The notes under the pieces are model-generated. The model ran no database searches and had not been told where the DNA came from. It worked only from the letters and a program-made list of their open reading frames with translations. Source: Pomphorhynchus laevis (lineage: Eukaryota; Acanthocephala; Palaeacanthocephala; Echinorhynchida; Pomphorhynchidae). Taken from it: a stretch of 64,000 nt of DNA. Where the stretch lies: contig WNNJ02002366.1 of assembly GCA_012934845.2 (NCBI GenBank), positions 124,001 through 188,000 on the forward strand, written 5' to 3'. Shown here one piece after another: positions 19,930 to 31,569 of the stretch; the stretch's first letter is position 1, and each line of letters opens with the position of its first letter. The position numbers and the translations under genes are program-made.

Positions 19930-20988
19930 ATATAAAGACAAAGACAAGAAGAATGCACACCGTAACACGATCACAGACGAGCAAAAGAAAACGATGATTT
20001 CTGTTATTATTTTATGTTTGGCTATTATATAAGTTCTGGTCAATCTTAAAAAACGATCTTAAAATTGTATACTATTAATTAAACTTATCATTTTAAATAT
20101 AAACGTTCTAGCTCAAAACAAATAAAATTGAAACATTTATTGCCTTGTTATCAAATGGCAATACAAATGACATTTTTGTTATTTCGATAACAAATGAAAC
20201 CAAAATATCGACATATAATAGCTAAATAATAATTCGTGATAAAATCATTACCATCAAATATAAAGTAAAACCTGTGACATTCTGACAAAGACAAAAGGAA
20301 AACAAGGAAGACAAAAATAAATAGCATTTGCATAATGCTTTATCTGAATGCGCCGCTATTCAATGACTGCTTGCGAACATTTGTGTCAGTATGTTCATAC
20401 AAAGACCGCTGGCCTCCGTCTGCTAGAATTTTCTCCTTATGTGGTACTAATCCTTCAATTTTTGCTTATATAAACTAATTTTTGACAAAAGATTTTCCAC
20501 ATACGGTTGTATTTTTTAATAAAATCTTTATTATTATACAATGCCCGCTATAATTCCTTAGTCAAATTTTAGTATGCTGTTTTGAGTTAAGCGCAGTCGA
20601 GCCTGTAACTTGCGTAAATAGCTTTAAAATAGTATAGCTTAATTAAACTATACCCAGTTCAATGTATATATCGATCAAAATGCATAAATGATCTTTAAGT
20701 ATACCAGCTACGTATTCAATTGGTAAAAAACTTATTATGCTAAACATGATGTTTGGCGTGTACGAATGTTCATCTATATATTTAGGGTAAATTTGAATAT
20801 ACCATTATTACGAGATGTTGATTACCTACAAAATAAATTAGACTATTACACTAGGAAATAAATCAAAGTTCGTTAACAAAATAATTTTGTAAAGCGAAAT
20901 CATTTAAATTAAAAATTTGTGATTGTGTTTTCCTATAAATTTGATTATAATCGATGGTTAACTTAATTTAATTCAATTACATTTTTAG
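19930..20988. other. Intergenic sequence
   Basis: No supported gene. A slightly GC-richer patch at 20340-20450 (GCCGCTATTCAATGACTGC onward) has no recognisable identity. Confidence 0.4.
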
Positions 20989-21123
20989 TAGCACGTCAGT
21001 TTGTTCAATCGGAGTACAAACCGATGATTATTCAAACGTCAATAGGAAAGGAAAGCTTATCAGCATATTACAGGCCACATTTATACCGCCTAGTATTTTA
21101 TGCATAGTGTATGGTGCAGGCAT
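20989..21123 (+). other. Possible internal host exon
   Basis: A TTACATTTTTAG acceptor precedes, and a strong donor GTAAGT follows at 21124. The whole interval is open in one frame, which reads STSVCSIGVQTDDYSN and then RKGKLISILQATFIPPSIL. Base composition rises above the flanks. The gene is unknown. The phase at the donor (two bases left over) does not join the next candidate exon at 21402 directly. Confidence 0.35.
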
Positions 21124-21401
21124 GTAAGTAAATGTTAATAAATTTTATTAAATAATATTTACATTTAATTTATAAAAGTCAATAAATAATATATAATAAT
21201 AGCGAAGATTTGAAAGATCCAATCAATCATTTTTATTATTAACGATACTTTAGCATATCACCATCTTAGCTAAATTTATTATTAATTAATTTGATAAATA
21301 AAATATTATTAATTATTCATAAATTAATTATTTAAATATTTTAACAAGTAAAAAAAATATTTTTTAAATCGTTTTCTAATTGTCGTCTCTGACTATTACA
21401 G

Positions 21402-21475
21402 ATGACCCCTATGTAGCAAATAGCTTCAGCATTATATCTTATGCAAAAAGCAGGATAGAATGGATTGATGAGTAA
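21402..21475 (+). other. Possible terminal host exon with poly(A) signal
   Basis: CTGACTATTACAG is a good acceptor ending at 21401. One frame is open to a TAA at 21473-21475 (DPYVANSFSIISYAKSRIEW and IDE). AATAAA lies six bases further, at 21481-21486. The acceptor, open frame, stop and poly(A) signal in the right order suggest the end of a plus-strand gene. The product is not recognised. Confidence 0.35.
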
Positions 21476-21850
21476 ATATTAATAAAAATTCGATGCCTGA
21501 AACTCATTTAAAACGTGAAAAGTTACATTCTACTTATTTAAAGTAAACTTAATTAATTATAATAAATTTTAAATTGTTTTCTAATTATTTTGCCAACTAT
21601 TAAAGACTTTTCGTAGTAAGCCGAAATATCATTAATAAATAAGAAATATTATTTATAATTATTATTTATTTAGTTATTTTTTAATAACAAAATAATTTAT
21701 TTGCTCTTTCAATTAATCGCTAAGTTAAAGTTCCAAGAGCACACAACATTATATCAATGTATAATATTGCTTAATTAAATTATTTATTTTTTATAAATAA
21801 TAATAATTGTATCGTAAGTAATACGACAAACAAATGTTTTTCATAAAATA
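21476..21850. other. AT-rich spacer
   Basis: No further feature recognised between the candidate exon and the Naiad element. Confidence 0.4.
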
Positions 21851-21861
21851 TCAATAATAAT

Positions 21862-22215
21862 TGTAACTGCAATACCGCAGGTGTAGTGTATCTTATACAA
21901 TGTACATGTGGATTGCAATATATAGGAAAAACATATCAAATGTTAAAAACTAGGTTTAGGCAACATATATAATATACAGCATAATAGTCAAACTATATTT
22001 CATAAACATATGAGATTAATAGGACATGATATTAAAAACTGTAAATTATTTATTTTAGAACATATTATCGAAGAAAACATTTCAATATTAAATCAAAAAC
22101 TATTAGAAAAAGAAGATTTTTGGATTAAAACGCTTAATTCCATGTACCCATTAGGATTGAATGACGTGGTACAAGGAATTGGCAGAAGTAGTATAATACA
22201 TAATAAACAACTATA
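21862..22215 (+). pseudogene. Naiad N-terminal GIY-YIG endonuclease domain
   Basis: A frame before the main ORF reads GVVYLIQCTCGLQYIGKTYQ and then LKTRFRQH. The GIY (VVY) and YIG halves are both present, with a CxC pair and the conserved Arg. A frameshift near 21970 leads into NIQ, FHKHM and, in the main ORF, LLEKEDFWIKTLNSMYPLGL. The last part has the metal-binding Glu and the W-x2-L...P-x-GLN ending typical of these PLE endonucleases. The domain would nick target DNA to prime reverse transcription. One frameshift breaks it. Confidence 0.8.
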
Positions 22216-24410
22216 TTATAATAATCCGGTTAAACGCAAACCAAGAAGTCATGGTGATAAAAGGAATAGGAAAAATAGAGTTAAAAATATTAAAAAAGAT
22301 ATGTATATAAATGAACAATTAGAAATATTAAAACAACTTTTAAGTGATAATAAGCTAAAAGATCTTTATGTAAATATAAGAAGTTTTTCTAAAGATATCA
22401 TATGTTCAATAAATCAAAAATTAATTAACGACTATGATAGGCTAAGTTGCATAATAGACAGTTATTGTAATACAAAATACCATAATCGTACAATAAATGT
22501 AAATAATAACAATAGAAAATATACATTAACCATAAACTTCATTAATAAATGTATAGATAACATAAATATAGCCGGACTTTTAAATAATTCTAAAAGTAAA
22601 GAAATAATAGGGTCAGATTTAAGTAAATATATTCCTAAAATAAGGTATAAACTCCTACCACCATTAGGACGAAAAATTTGTAATTATAATAAAGAATTAA
22701 AATCAATATGTAACGATAATATTAGAAACATAATGGAAACAGAATGCAATTGTAAAAATCTTAGTTTTGATAAAATAAATGAACATATATGTACCCATAA
22801 TCTAGAATTAATTGAAAATTGTGAATTAAGAAAGCTGCTATCGAAAGGGTATAAATGTAGATTAAATAACAACAACGACAAAAATAAAATTTACAGTTCG
22901 TTATATAATAACTTAAATGATTACTTTAGTAAGCTGATTAATAGTGAAAGCTCGAATATATCTAAGATAAAAATTTGGAAAGATTATATATTTGATAAAA
23001 TTAAAAATAAAATGAAAATAACAAACAATTATAAAAGGAAAGATAAAATTAATAAAGATATGTATAAAGAACTTACTAAATTAAAGGATAATTATATAAT
23101 AACAACTATTGATAAAGCTAGTAATAACTTTGTCTTCATATGCAAAAAGCTTTATTATGATATACTAATGAAAGAGGTTAATTCTAATGATTTAAATGTA
23201 AATCCAAGCATATGAACGTAGTGAGTTGAGTTTAGAAACAATTATTACAAGTCACTGTTCTATAATGGATAAAAAGGGTATAAAGGTTGAATTAGATAAT
23301 AAAACTATACCTATATTATATTGGAATCCAAAATTACATAAAAATCCAATAAAACATAGGTTCATATGTAGTGCGTTTAAATGTACATTAAAACCACTTT
23401 CTGTTTATATGAATAAATTCTTAAAGTAATTAAAGCACATTTTAAAAAATATCGCAAGGTAATCGAAATTAATACAGGTATAAAACACTATTTCAGTATT
23501 AATTCTACAAAAGAATTTTTAGAACAGACAAAAGGAATAAATTTTCAAAATATAAATACATACGATTTTAGTACGCTTTATACAAATCTAGATTTAGTAG
23601 ATATTAAAGAAGCGTTAGTTAAATTAATTAACCTTATATTCGGAAAAAGATATACATATATATGTTATAATAAGTATAACGCCTATCTAATAAAAATTAA
23701 ACCATCAAATAAATATAAATATATGGATAAAATTGAATTAATAGAATCCTTAAATATTTTGATAAATCAAAATTATTTAAAAGTAGGGACATCTAATATT
23801 TAGACAAGTAAAAGGTGTTCCAATGGGTGGTAATAGGAGCCCAATTATAGCTGACTTGTTTTTAAGCTTTATAGAATATGAATTTGTTCATAACTGTGTA
23901 AAAACTAAATCTAAACAATATAAATATATGAAATATATGTTTCGATACATTGATGATATATGTGTATTTAATTCTAATAATTTTTATTCAATTAGTGAGC
24001 ACATTTATCCAGAAAGCCTTATTCTTAACAAAACCAATATTAATGATAAAGAAGGTGTATATCTAGATATGAACATTAAATTAACATTAACTAAAACTAC
24101 TATTAATTTATATCGTAAAGATGACATATTTAAATTTACAAGAAACATATTTTTGCATGAGCATTCATGCATACCATATAATATAAAATATAATACATTA
24201 AATAATGAAATTTTAAGAATTGCAACAATATGTAATGATATTGGCTTTCTTAAAAATCATTTAAATAATTTAATAGATACATATTTTAAACTAGGTTACT
24301 ATAAAAATAACATCAAGCAGAAAATAGTAAAATATATAAATCAACACAATAATATAAAGAATAAATTTAAACTCTTAAGTGACAAATTTTTATGGATGAA
24401 TAATAAATAA
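22216..24410 (+). pseudogene. Naiad reverse transcriptase, frameshifted
   Basis: After a Lys/Asn-rich linker the frame contains LYVNIRSF and TTIDKASNNFVFICKK, as in PLE RT fingers. It shifts frame near 23215 (then ILYWNPKLHKNP), near 23430 (then YDFSTLYTNL, motif A) and near 23800 (then QVKGVPMGGNRSPIIADL, motif B, and FRYIDDICVF, the catalytic YIDD). The thumb region ends LSDKFLWMNNK at 24410 with no C-terminal endonuclease. Three small shifts make it inactive as it stands, yet substitution decay is low. Confidence 0.85.
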
Positions 24411-24450
24411 TATACTTTGTATTAGAATAAGATACTAGATAGTTATTTCA

Positions 24451-24540
24451 GAGGAAATACATCATTAGCATGTATTTGGCCCCGCTGCTATGTTGGGTAG
24501 AGGAGTTAGGGGCCGAAACCTGATAGCATAGCAGTTCCTC
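24451..24540 (+). ncRNA. Naiad 3' structured segment (predicted pseudoknot)
   Basis: Just after the RT stop, four complementary pairs can form. GAGGAA (24451) pairs with TTCCTC (24535). AAATACAT (24455) pairs with ATGTATTT (24470). GGCCCC (24478) pairs with GGGGCC (24509). CTGCTATG (24485), inside that stem, pairs with CATAGCAG (24527) outside it. The last two cross, giving an H-type pseudoknot. It is markedly GC-rich in a very AT-rich element and is preserved in the copy at 63662. It may be the RNA signal recognised by the RT, or a ribozyme. Function not known. Confidence 0.6.
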
Positions 24541-24650
24541 CTGATGACCTCTAATTCTTATTCTGATACAACGTCTGTTATTTATTAGTCAATTCATAAA
24601 AATGACATTTATTTTAAATTTTATTTTTTATTTTTTATTTATATTTTTTA

Positions 24651-26210
24651 ACTTGATTAAAATTGTTACGTATTTATATTTTTCTAAAATGGATACTTTA
24701 GACACCGATTTGTTGTGGCATTCGAGATAATGTATCGGAATATTATTTTTTTGAAGAACAAAATACAAAATCGAAATGATCGTTCAATCGACGATCATTA
24801 ATAAATAATATATATACTATAATCTATATATATCATCAATAAATAATATAAATATAGTATATTAGATATATAAACTTAACGTGATTTTTTATATTTTAAA
24901 TTATAATAAAATCGATTATAATAAAATCGTGAATCTGCATTAAATTATTAGTAAAACAGTATAATAAATTTGTCTATATTTTCCGCTACATAATGAACGT
25001 TGGCTTCGATTATAATGTGAGATTACTTACTTTTTAATTACATTATGTTTAATAGTCGCTTCAGTATTTATGATTGACTAATTAATCATCGATAATTATA
25101 ATTAATTATAATTATTAATCATTGATTAATTATAATTGACTCTAATCTAATCTTGGGAATTAATCAAAAACGCGAATGAAGTTTTGCAGTTAATGGCCAT
25201 ACGCAATTAGTCAAAAATGTCTTTTTGAAAGCACGCAAGAATTCAAGCGAAATATACGAACTATAAATACGATCATTAATAGAAATTATTAAAATCATTA
25301 ATTAATCATTAAGTAAAAATTATTTAAAAAGCTTTTGACTAAAAAGTCAAAAATATATTCGAAGGTATTTTAATAAATTACCTAAATTAAATAATATTTA
25401 TCGTTATGTCGTTGTAGTTTATATCAGCGACATAACTAACTAATGCCTTTCATGTTTATTCAGTGCTCTTTATTATCTTACAATGATATTAGTGCTCTTA
25501 TGTCATACAATTCTATTTATTTTTGCTTTCCGTTTAGAATAAGCCTAATGATATTGAAATCAAAACGATGAAGACTATTTAAATCTGGACTTAGTTTTAA
25601 AGAATAGCATTTTTGTGAATATTAGTATCGCCAATTATATATATTTAAACTTAATATAAAGTTCTGAAATGTCTTTTATCTTAATATTAAATTAAATGAA
25701 GTGTGAACCCGCTTCATCATCAGGTGCCCCTACGTCTTTCGACAACAAGACCATGTGACTTTGACGTGTGCATACAGATATGTCAATAGATAGTGCCTGC
25801 TCTAGATTTAAACCCTGTACATAGAGTTTGCATGCACACGCCTCCACCATTCAGTCACGTGGGTGGCCGAATACGTAAACTAATATAAAGGCTTCTAAAC
25901 TGAATATTAACAAACTAATAAGAAAATAATACGTAATATAATATATTAATATATAAATGCTATTTTAAATGTTATTTTAAATTTTAATTTATGAATTAAT
26001 TACTATTAATAAGTAATTATTAATATTTATCCCAATTGTAAGTCGGATTAAATCACTAGTAATTAGTCATAATAAAGCATTGATGACAATTCCATAATAC
26101 AGATTTATACAACATTATTTAATACAAAAAATTGATATGCAATTATTTTCTATTTACGCTAAATTATAGTGAATTAATTTAATTCGTTTTAATAAAAATA
26201 TTTTTACAGC
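24651..26210. other. AT-rich intergenic sequence
   Basis: Mostly AT-rich. A GC-richer patch at about 25690-25880 (GTGAACCCGCTTCATCATC through CAGTCACGTGGGTGG) has no open frame or family I can name. No gene supported. Confidence 0.4.
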
Positions 26211-26212
26211 AT

Positions 26213-26300
26213 TACACCTATATAATAGGTGTAATACACCTATTATAATACACCTAATATAATACACCTATAGGTGTATTATACATACACCTAAGCATAA
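26213..26300. repeat. Short AT-rich tandem/palindromic repeat (ACACCTATTATAAT-like)
   Basis: Five to six ACACCTA units in both orientations (TATAGGTGTAATACACCTAT, then ACACCTATAGGTGTATTATA). It can extrude as hairpins. A likely microsatellite. Confidence 0.6.
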
Positions 26301-26409
26301 ACTTATAGAGTGTTATGTTATTTATTCATCATAATAAGCTTGATACCATTTCATAACATTAAAATGTCCAAATTAAAAATACTCTCCTGCTTGCGTTCTT
26401 TACCATATG

Positions 26410-26645
26410 TACCATTTTTTAAAGCAGATTTATTTTTACGTGGCAAATGCGCGGAGGAGCACGCTTACATGATCACAAAAAAGAACAAGAATCTAAATCA
26501 TGTTCGAGGTGGGTACGGAGGCGGTATTTGAATGTAATAAAGGAGGGAGCGCGACGGAAGTCGAAAGAAAGCTGATTCCGAAGAGTTGGGCGGCGACGAG
26601 GAAGGATCGGAGACCGTAGTTTTTAGAATAATTGGGAAATGCGCC
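26410..26645 (-). mobile_element. CR1/L2-type LINE (family C) 3'-end fragment
   Basis: The minus strand matches the 3' end of the family C copy at 50.25-50.45 kb: GATCCTTCCTCGTC, CGTGCTCCCTCCTTTATCAC in diverged form, GATCATGTAAGCGTG, CGCATTTGC and ACGTAAAAATAAATC. It abuts a plus-strand family C piece at 26646, giving a head-to-head pair. Confidence 0.7.
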
Positions 26646-27490
26646 ACTGTTCGTCCTCTTCTCAAAAAGCAATATGTTGATCCTCACTACCATTTTGGTA
26701 CAGTCCTAACTTGCTTCTCCCAACCATATTTAAAATCCTAGAGCGTCTTGTTCTCAAGCAAGATTATGAATATATATTATCCTCCAACTTATTTTCTCCC
26801 TTTCAAGCCACTTTTCGCTCCAATTACTCCATTGAAATTGCCTGTCTTAAAGTTTATAACGACTTACTCATCTCGCCCGATCAAAAATTATGTAGTAATT
26901 TAGTTTTTCTTTATATATCATCTGCTTTTGGTATCATCGTCATGATTATGGCTTCTTTATACCCACTGTAGCTTGGTTTTCTTAAATATCCGTATTAGGC
27001 ACTTTGCTTTTCTTTCTTATATTCGGTGATGTGTCTTCTATTTCTCATACATTTTACTTCCATGTTATGAAATATACCAATGATATTATCATCTATGCTC
27101 ATGCACTTGCTTATCGTATTCATGGCCATGATCTTAGTGTTTCTGCTTCCAACTGTCTTGGCTCAATTTTTAATAATCTTTCTTCTCTTCGTCTTACTCT
27201 GAATTCTAATAAATCAAAAACAATGTGGATCCTTCCTTGACTCATCGGGTTAGAATCTCCCTCTGTATCATTAAATTCTTCTATTCTTCCTATCGTTGAC
27301 AATCTCGCTTTTCTAGCCTTCCATTCCGACAACCGACTTTCACTTATACTTTCGTTAGAGATAAAGTACGCTTATCTACCTTGATTCTCCTCAACCTCGT
27401 CAAACTCGTAGATTGATCGATTTCATTCGTGTTTAACGTTTATATTTTCTCTCATTTTCTCAAGACTTGATTACTATCTGAGTATATTTG
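26646..27490 (+). pseudogene. CR1/L2-type LINE (family C) reverse transcriptase fragment
   Basis: Frames give LLPTIFKILERLVLKQ, FQATFRSNYSIEIACLKVYN (the FRxxHST..A block of the CR1/L2 group with His replaced), FLYISSAFGI (motif A lacking its Asp) and, after a deletion, VMKYTNDIIIYAHA (YADD changed to YTND). Motif B is absent. The catalytic Asp changes and the deletion make it dead. It joins a family D fragment at about 27500. Confidence 0.75.
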
Positions 27491-27504
27491 CCAGCATATT
27501 CTAG

Positions 27505-28610
27505 AATATACTACCTTTCAGAAATCGTGGTTTATCAATTCGCGACCCATCGATGTCATCACACATTGAGTACGATGCTTCATTATCTATATGTGCCCCA
27601 TTCTTAGCTGGGTACTCTGGAGATGAACTTATTACGCAACAAGGAGTGGTACTTAAAAGTACTCAGATCTAAAGGTTTTCAATCGGAAAAGACACACGTG
27701 CAGCAGTTCTAGAAAATACCGACCACCAGACAAGAATCTCTATCGAGCATGCATCCGTAACTGATGCGTCACATGACTATCATCATATCCTACGCATGAT
27801 AAAAACACGATATTTAGCAATGACGAATTCAAGGATTCAATAACAGCAAGATATGGTTTGCCTCCTACCAATACTCCGAAAATGTGTCAATTCGGGGAAT
27901 ATACATCTCTTGCTTACTCACTTTCGTGCCCCTTAGGAGGTTTTCAATCTATGAGAAACGATGTGGTTCGAGACTTTCTCTGAAACTAACTGACTGAAAA
28001 TTGTTCGAGTGTCAAGATGGAACCAATGTTTTGTCAGTTACCCTCTGATACAATCTTTGAAAATCAATGTACAACCACAGACCATGAGGCAAGTTTAGAC
28101 ATAGCCTGCTCAGGTATATTTGGGGACAGAAAGAGCGCACTTTTATTGACGCCTGCATTTTTAATGCGTTTGCTCCGACAATCTCTAGAAGATCCAAATA
28201 GTCGAGTTTTAAATATCATGATCAGTGAAAGCGTAGCAAGTACCTTGGAGATTAACGACTATAGAACACGCTTCCTTCATTTCTGTTGTGTTTTCAAGTT
28301 TCGGCGGCTCCGGTAAAGGTACCACATCGCTCTGGAGCGTGTTGCTACTGTTGGAACACGGAATTCAGGTGTGAGGTATACAGGCAAAATATCAAAATTA
28401 CGTTCTCGCCTTAGTATACTTCTTGCAAGAATGACTTTTATATGACTTTAATCGCGATCGGCATATCATCGACACGATAAAAGCAACATCGACGTCGATG
28501 AGTATACGTGTAATACGTTGTAATAGGAATGACAACTAGCAATAATAATTTAATATTGTGAGGCCCTTTTGAGGGAACCTAATTTTATGTTGATATAATT
28601 TATTAATGGC
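27505..28610 (+). pseudogene. REL-type non-LTR retrotransposon (family D) C-terminal half, broken
   Basis: Collinear with codons after about 640 of the intact ORF at 57.4 kb: RGLSIRDPSMSSHIEYDASL matches GGIGVKDPMRSVDQEYNASR, then MCQFGEYTSLAYSLSCPLGG at the zinc knuckle (several Cys/His changed), MRNDVVRDFL (RHD changed to RND), and HEASLDIACSGIFGD for the nuclease Asp. Shifts and stops interrupt it. The copy closes with the family's tail signature, GGCCCTTTTGAGGGAACC, at 28562-28579. Confidence 0.75.
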
Positions 28611-29595
28611 TTTTTTGATAGCATCACTAGATATACGACGAGAGATATCAAGGTACCTTAGTGCATTCCACTCATTAATTACCTTGATTAACCTAGGTAT
28701 AAATATCTAGGAAATTGTGATTACAATGCTCTGGACAAAAAAAGTAGATAATTATTTAAGAAAAACAATCAGTCAGCAAGTACTTTATAAGTATTCGTTT
28801 TAATTCATCTTCATATTTAAAGTGGAATCCGTGATTGAAGAACAAATGCGACAACATACACAGAGTTACCACTCGAGAGCATATTGATAGTCTCGACAGG
28901 AGTTTAATATATTATATCGTAATCCCTGGGATGCCCAAGAATAAAGATAAGTTTTTATTTACCGATGATTTGACAAATGGCAAAAACTGAATGTCTTAAT
29001 TGATTATACAATTACAACGATCGATTGCAATAACGACGTTACAACACATGACTACTCATTCCTAATCCAGCTCTTTCGTACTCTTTAATCTGATTACCAA
29101 CACATTGCTCACTTCTAAAATGTTTTCTAAGGGATTTGAAATGACTCTGTCGACTCTCAACCTTTCTCAGAGAGGTAGATCATATTGCGACGAAGATGAA
29201 AGTGATTTTCGATACATATTTCTTTTCCTAAAATAAAAAAATAATTTCTTTGAAAAATACTAAACAAAACGCGACCTTTTAAAGGAGGATGCGAAAATTT
29301 GTGACAATAATTATACATCAACCTAATATATTGGGTAATCATACCTGGGACTATGATGTGTTCTAAGAGCATTAATTCCGAATTAAAATCATATTTTATT
29401 GTGTCTTCTACAAAAAAAACAACAAAAACACGTGTTGATTTAAAAAACAACACGCTAAACCTTTTAATTGTAACGATAATATATCTCTGATACTTCAGAC
29501 AGTGCAGATAACGTTAATGAATAACCATACCATGTAAATCCTAAATTCCTGGTACATCAAATCACAATTTTTGCTCAACCTTTTACTATTTGGTA
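28611..29595. other. Intergenic sequence
   Basis: No gene or known repeat seen. A minus-strand 98-codon open stretch at 29157-29453 has no recognisable features. Confidence 0.35.
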
Positions 29596-29646
29596 TTTCA
29601 ACACTATCTGAATAGTGTTGAAAACACTATATAGATAGTGTTGAAA
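29596..29646. repeat. Perfect 14-bp inverted repeat
   Basis: TTTCAACACTATCT and AGATAGTGTTGAAA enclose a second partial copy (AATAGTGTTGAAAACACTAT). It is followed by another palindrome, AATACATTTATAATTTTATA through AAATGTATT. Either a compact hairpin cluster or a remnant of a small MITE. Confidence 0.6.
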
Positions 29647-30343
29647 TACATTTATAATTTTATAAATGTATTCAGGTTTTCTCTATAATGTCATCACATT
29701 TTTGCGTGCTTCGATTAGCTAAGCATTCGAAAAACCTTTAAAAATATAAATATTTATATGAAATATTTATTTAATATAAATATTTAATATTTATATTAAA
29801 TATTAGATACTTTATAAAATATCACAAAAAAGATATAATATCTATATTAAATATACATATTAAATATTATATTAAATATTTTATGAAATATCACACAAAA
29901 AAAAACAACACATCAATCTTCTTTTTTACCGCACTTCACATTCAACAACGATTTCCAATCATCTACATCCATCTTCCAATTACCCTTTACGATTAAGGAA
30001 TAATTACCTTAAGTTGTAAAGGTACACCTATCTTAAAAAACGTTTTTATTCATCAGAAACACGTAACACCTTCTAATAAATATAATTATTCATCACACAC
30101 CTGCATCAAACAACTTTTTGGGACATCGTTTGGTCAGGGTCATGTTTACGTTGAAAAAAAAACACATTTTAAACTGTTATATGCAACATGACTGTTTAGT
30201 AAATTTCCCCATAGAACTTAACATTATTCCGAGGTCTATAAACAGCTCACGATTGCTTTTTGTTTCGGTGAGTCATATACATTATTCGAGAAGTGATTTT
30301 TAAACGTAGTGTTTAAAACGTAGCTTGAAACTGACTAGGAATC
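29647..30343. other. AT-rich spacer
   Basis: Contains short direct repeats of ATATTTAATATAAATATTTA type near 29750-29880. No gene seen. Confidence 0.35.
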
Positions 30344-30590
30344 ATGTCATCTCAAAAAATATTAATCAACCATCTTCCAGAATCGATTTGTACAAGCAGG
30401 ATTAAGCGGCTATTGCAGAATGCTGGACAAGTTACAGATTGCAAGATATTTAGTGAGATCATGCATTTAGCACATAAAGTTGCTGTAATTTTTAAAATTT
30501 ATAGACTGTCACCAAGCATCGTTTTGTCACGTTGAAATTATCCCAAGTGAACATTTCATCGAAGGTAATTTTATATTGAAATAGTATTAA
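30344..30590 (+). other. RRM-like (RNA recognition motif) exon or pseudogene
   Basis: The frame from ATG at 30344 reads KILINHLPESI (RNP2-like beta1), a helix SRIKRLLQNAG and QVTDCKIF (beta2). Further on, beginning at 30507 after a possible acceptor (AAAATTTATAG), another frame reads KHRFVTLKL, like RNP1/beta3, and runs to CATCGAAG followed by GTAATT, a donor-like sequence. The two pieces fit one RRM split by an intron of 55-80 bases, but no donor gives a perfect phase, so a decayed copy is equally possible. Confidence 0.4.
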
Positions 30591-30599
30591 AAATTGCAA

Positions 30600-31565
30600 G
30601 CAACCATTTATCCATGATATCTGTACTCGAATTTATCTTCTGGAATCCCACAATTCTCGTTGGGTCTTTCCAATGATTTTTAAATGGATTATCATTCCGG
30701 GACGCAATTTGTTCATGTAATAATATGAACACAATGTGATAAAATGAATACAATGAACACCAATTAATTAATTTCATAGATTATTGCTTAAACTTTAGCT
30801 TTCACCATTACTTTAAAATGTATGATTTCAAACATTAATTTGAACCTCACCAATTCGTACTCTGCACGGTTCTTGCAGTTTAGGTTGCCTACTATAATAT
30901 TGATTAGCTAATATTAATAAATATATTATTTGCAAATTATATTTTATTTAATATGTTAAGAATGTAAATAACCTGACACGCATATTATCTCTTAATGATA
31001 TAAATGAAATCCAGTTGCGGCAGTCTCCCTAATTTTTTGTGAATAAAATTACATTTAAGAAACATAAACTAATATTTAAGAAACAAAATTACATTTAATA
31101 TCAAATTTTGAGTTTTTCTGGAATGGAATTATCACTTTATATAGCAGTTTTCATAGAGGATTCCTACTAAAGTGGGAAGCAAAAGAATGCACCGTATCAT
31201 TATTTATAAAAAGGCAATATTCGGAATTATAAATTCCCTTCTTCACTGCAAAACGTTAATTTATATTACTGCTAATTTTAATATTTTAAAATTCTAAGTG
31301 TGAAATTTACGGCATCTTATATTTATATGAAATACACTTTTATTATCTAATTCAGTGAGTTTACTGAAACCCTAGTAATGAAGTTTTTTTTAATAATTCA
31401 GTCTAGAGCGAATTTTTCAGAAATAAGAAACCATAGTATACACAATAGCAGTATTTATATAAAGATTTATGCAATTATGAATGTATTTTTCGATATACAA
31501 AAAAAATTTTATTCATGCATAAAATAAAAACTTAAAAATAAAACTTGAAATCTTCTATACACACT
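30600..31565. other. Intergenic sequence
   Basis: Nothing recognised. AT-rich throughout. Confidence 0.4.
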
Positions 31566-31569
31566 GAAT

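Larger units (their letters stand above)
21855..24650 (+). mobile_element. Naiad-like Penelope-like retroelement, long copy
   Basis: GIY-YIG endonuclease sequence comes first, then a reverse transcriptase, then a non-coding 3' segment able to fold. This domain order is inverted relative to canonical PLEs, which carry the endonuclease at the C-terminus. It matches the described Naiad/Chlamys type with permuted domains. The coding sequence is broken by several small frameshifts. The tail (from 24411) recurs at 63.6 kb and in pieces at 6.5, 7.1 and 12.6 kb, so this family has been repeatedly active here. Codon use is extremely A/T-rich (many AAT, ATA and AAA codons). Confidence 0.85.

Noticed and set aside
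24451-24600. Classical hammerhead ribozyme in the Naiad tail, suggested by GAAAC and CTGATGA
   Set aside because: GAAAC comes before CTGATGA and no stem II closes between them in the correct order; the segment fits a pseudoknot better.
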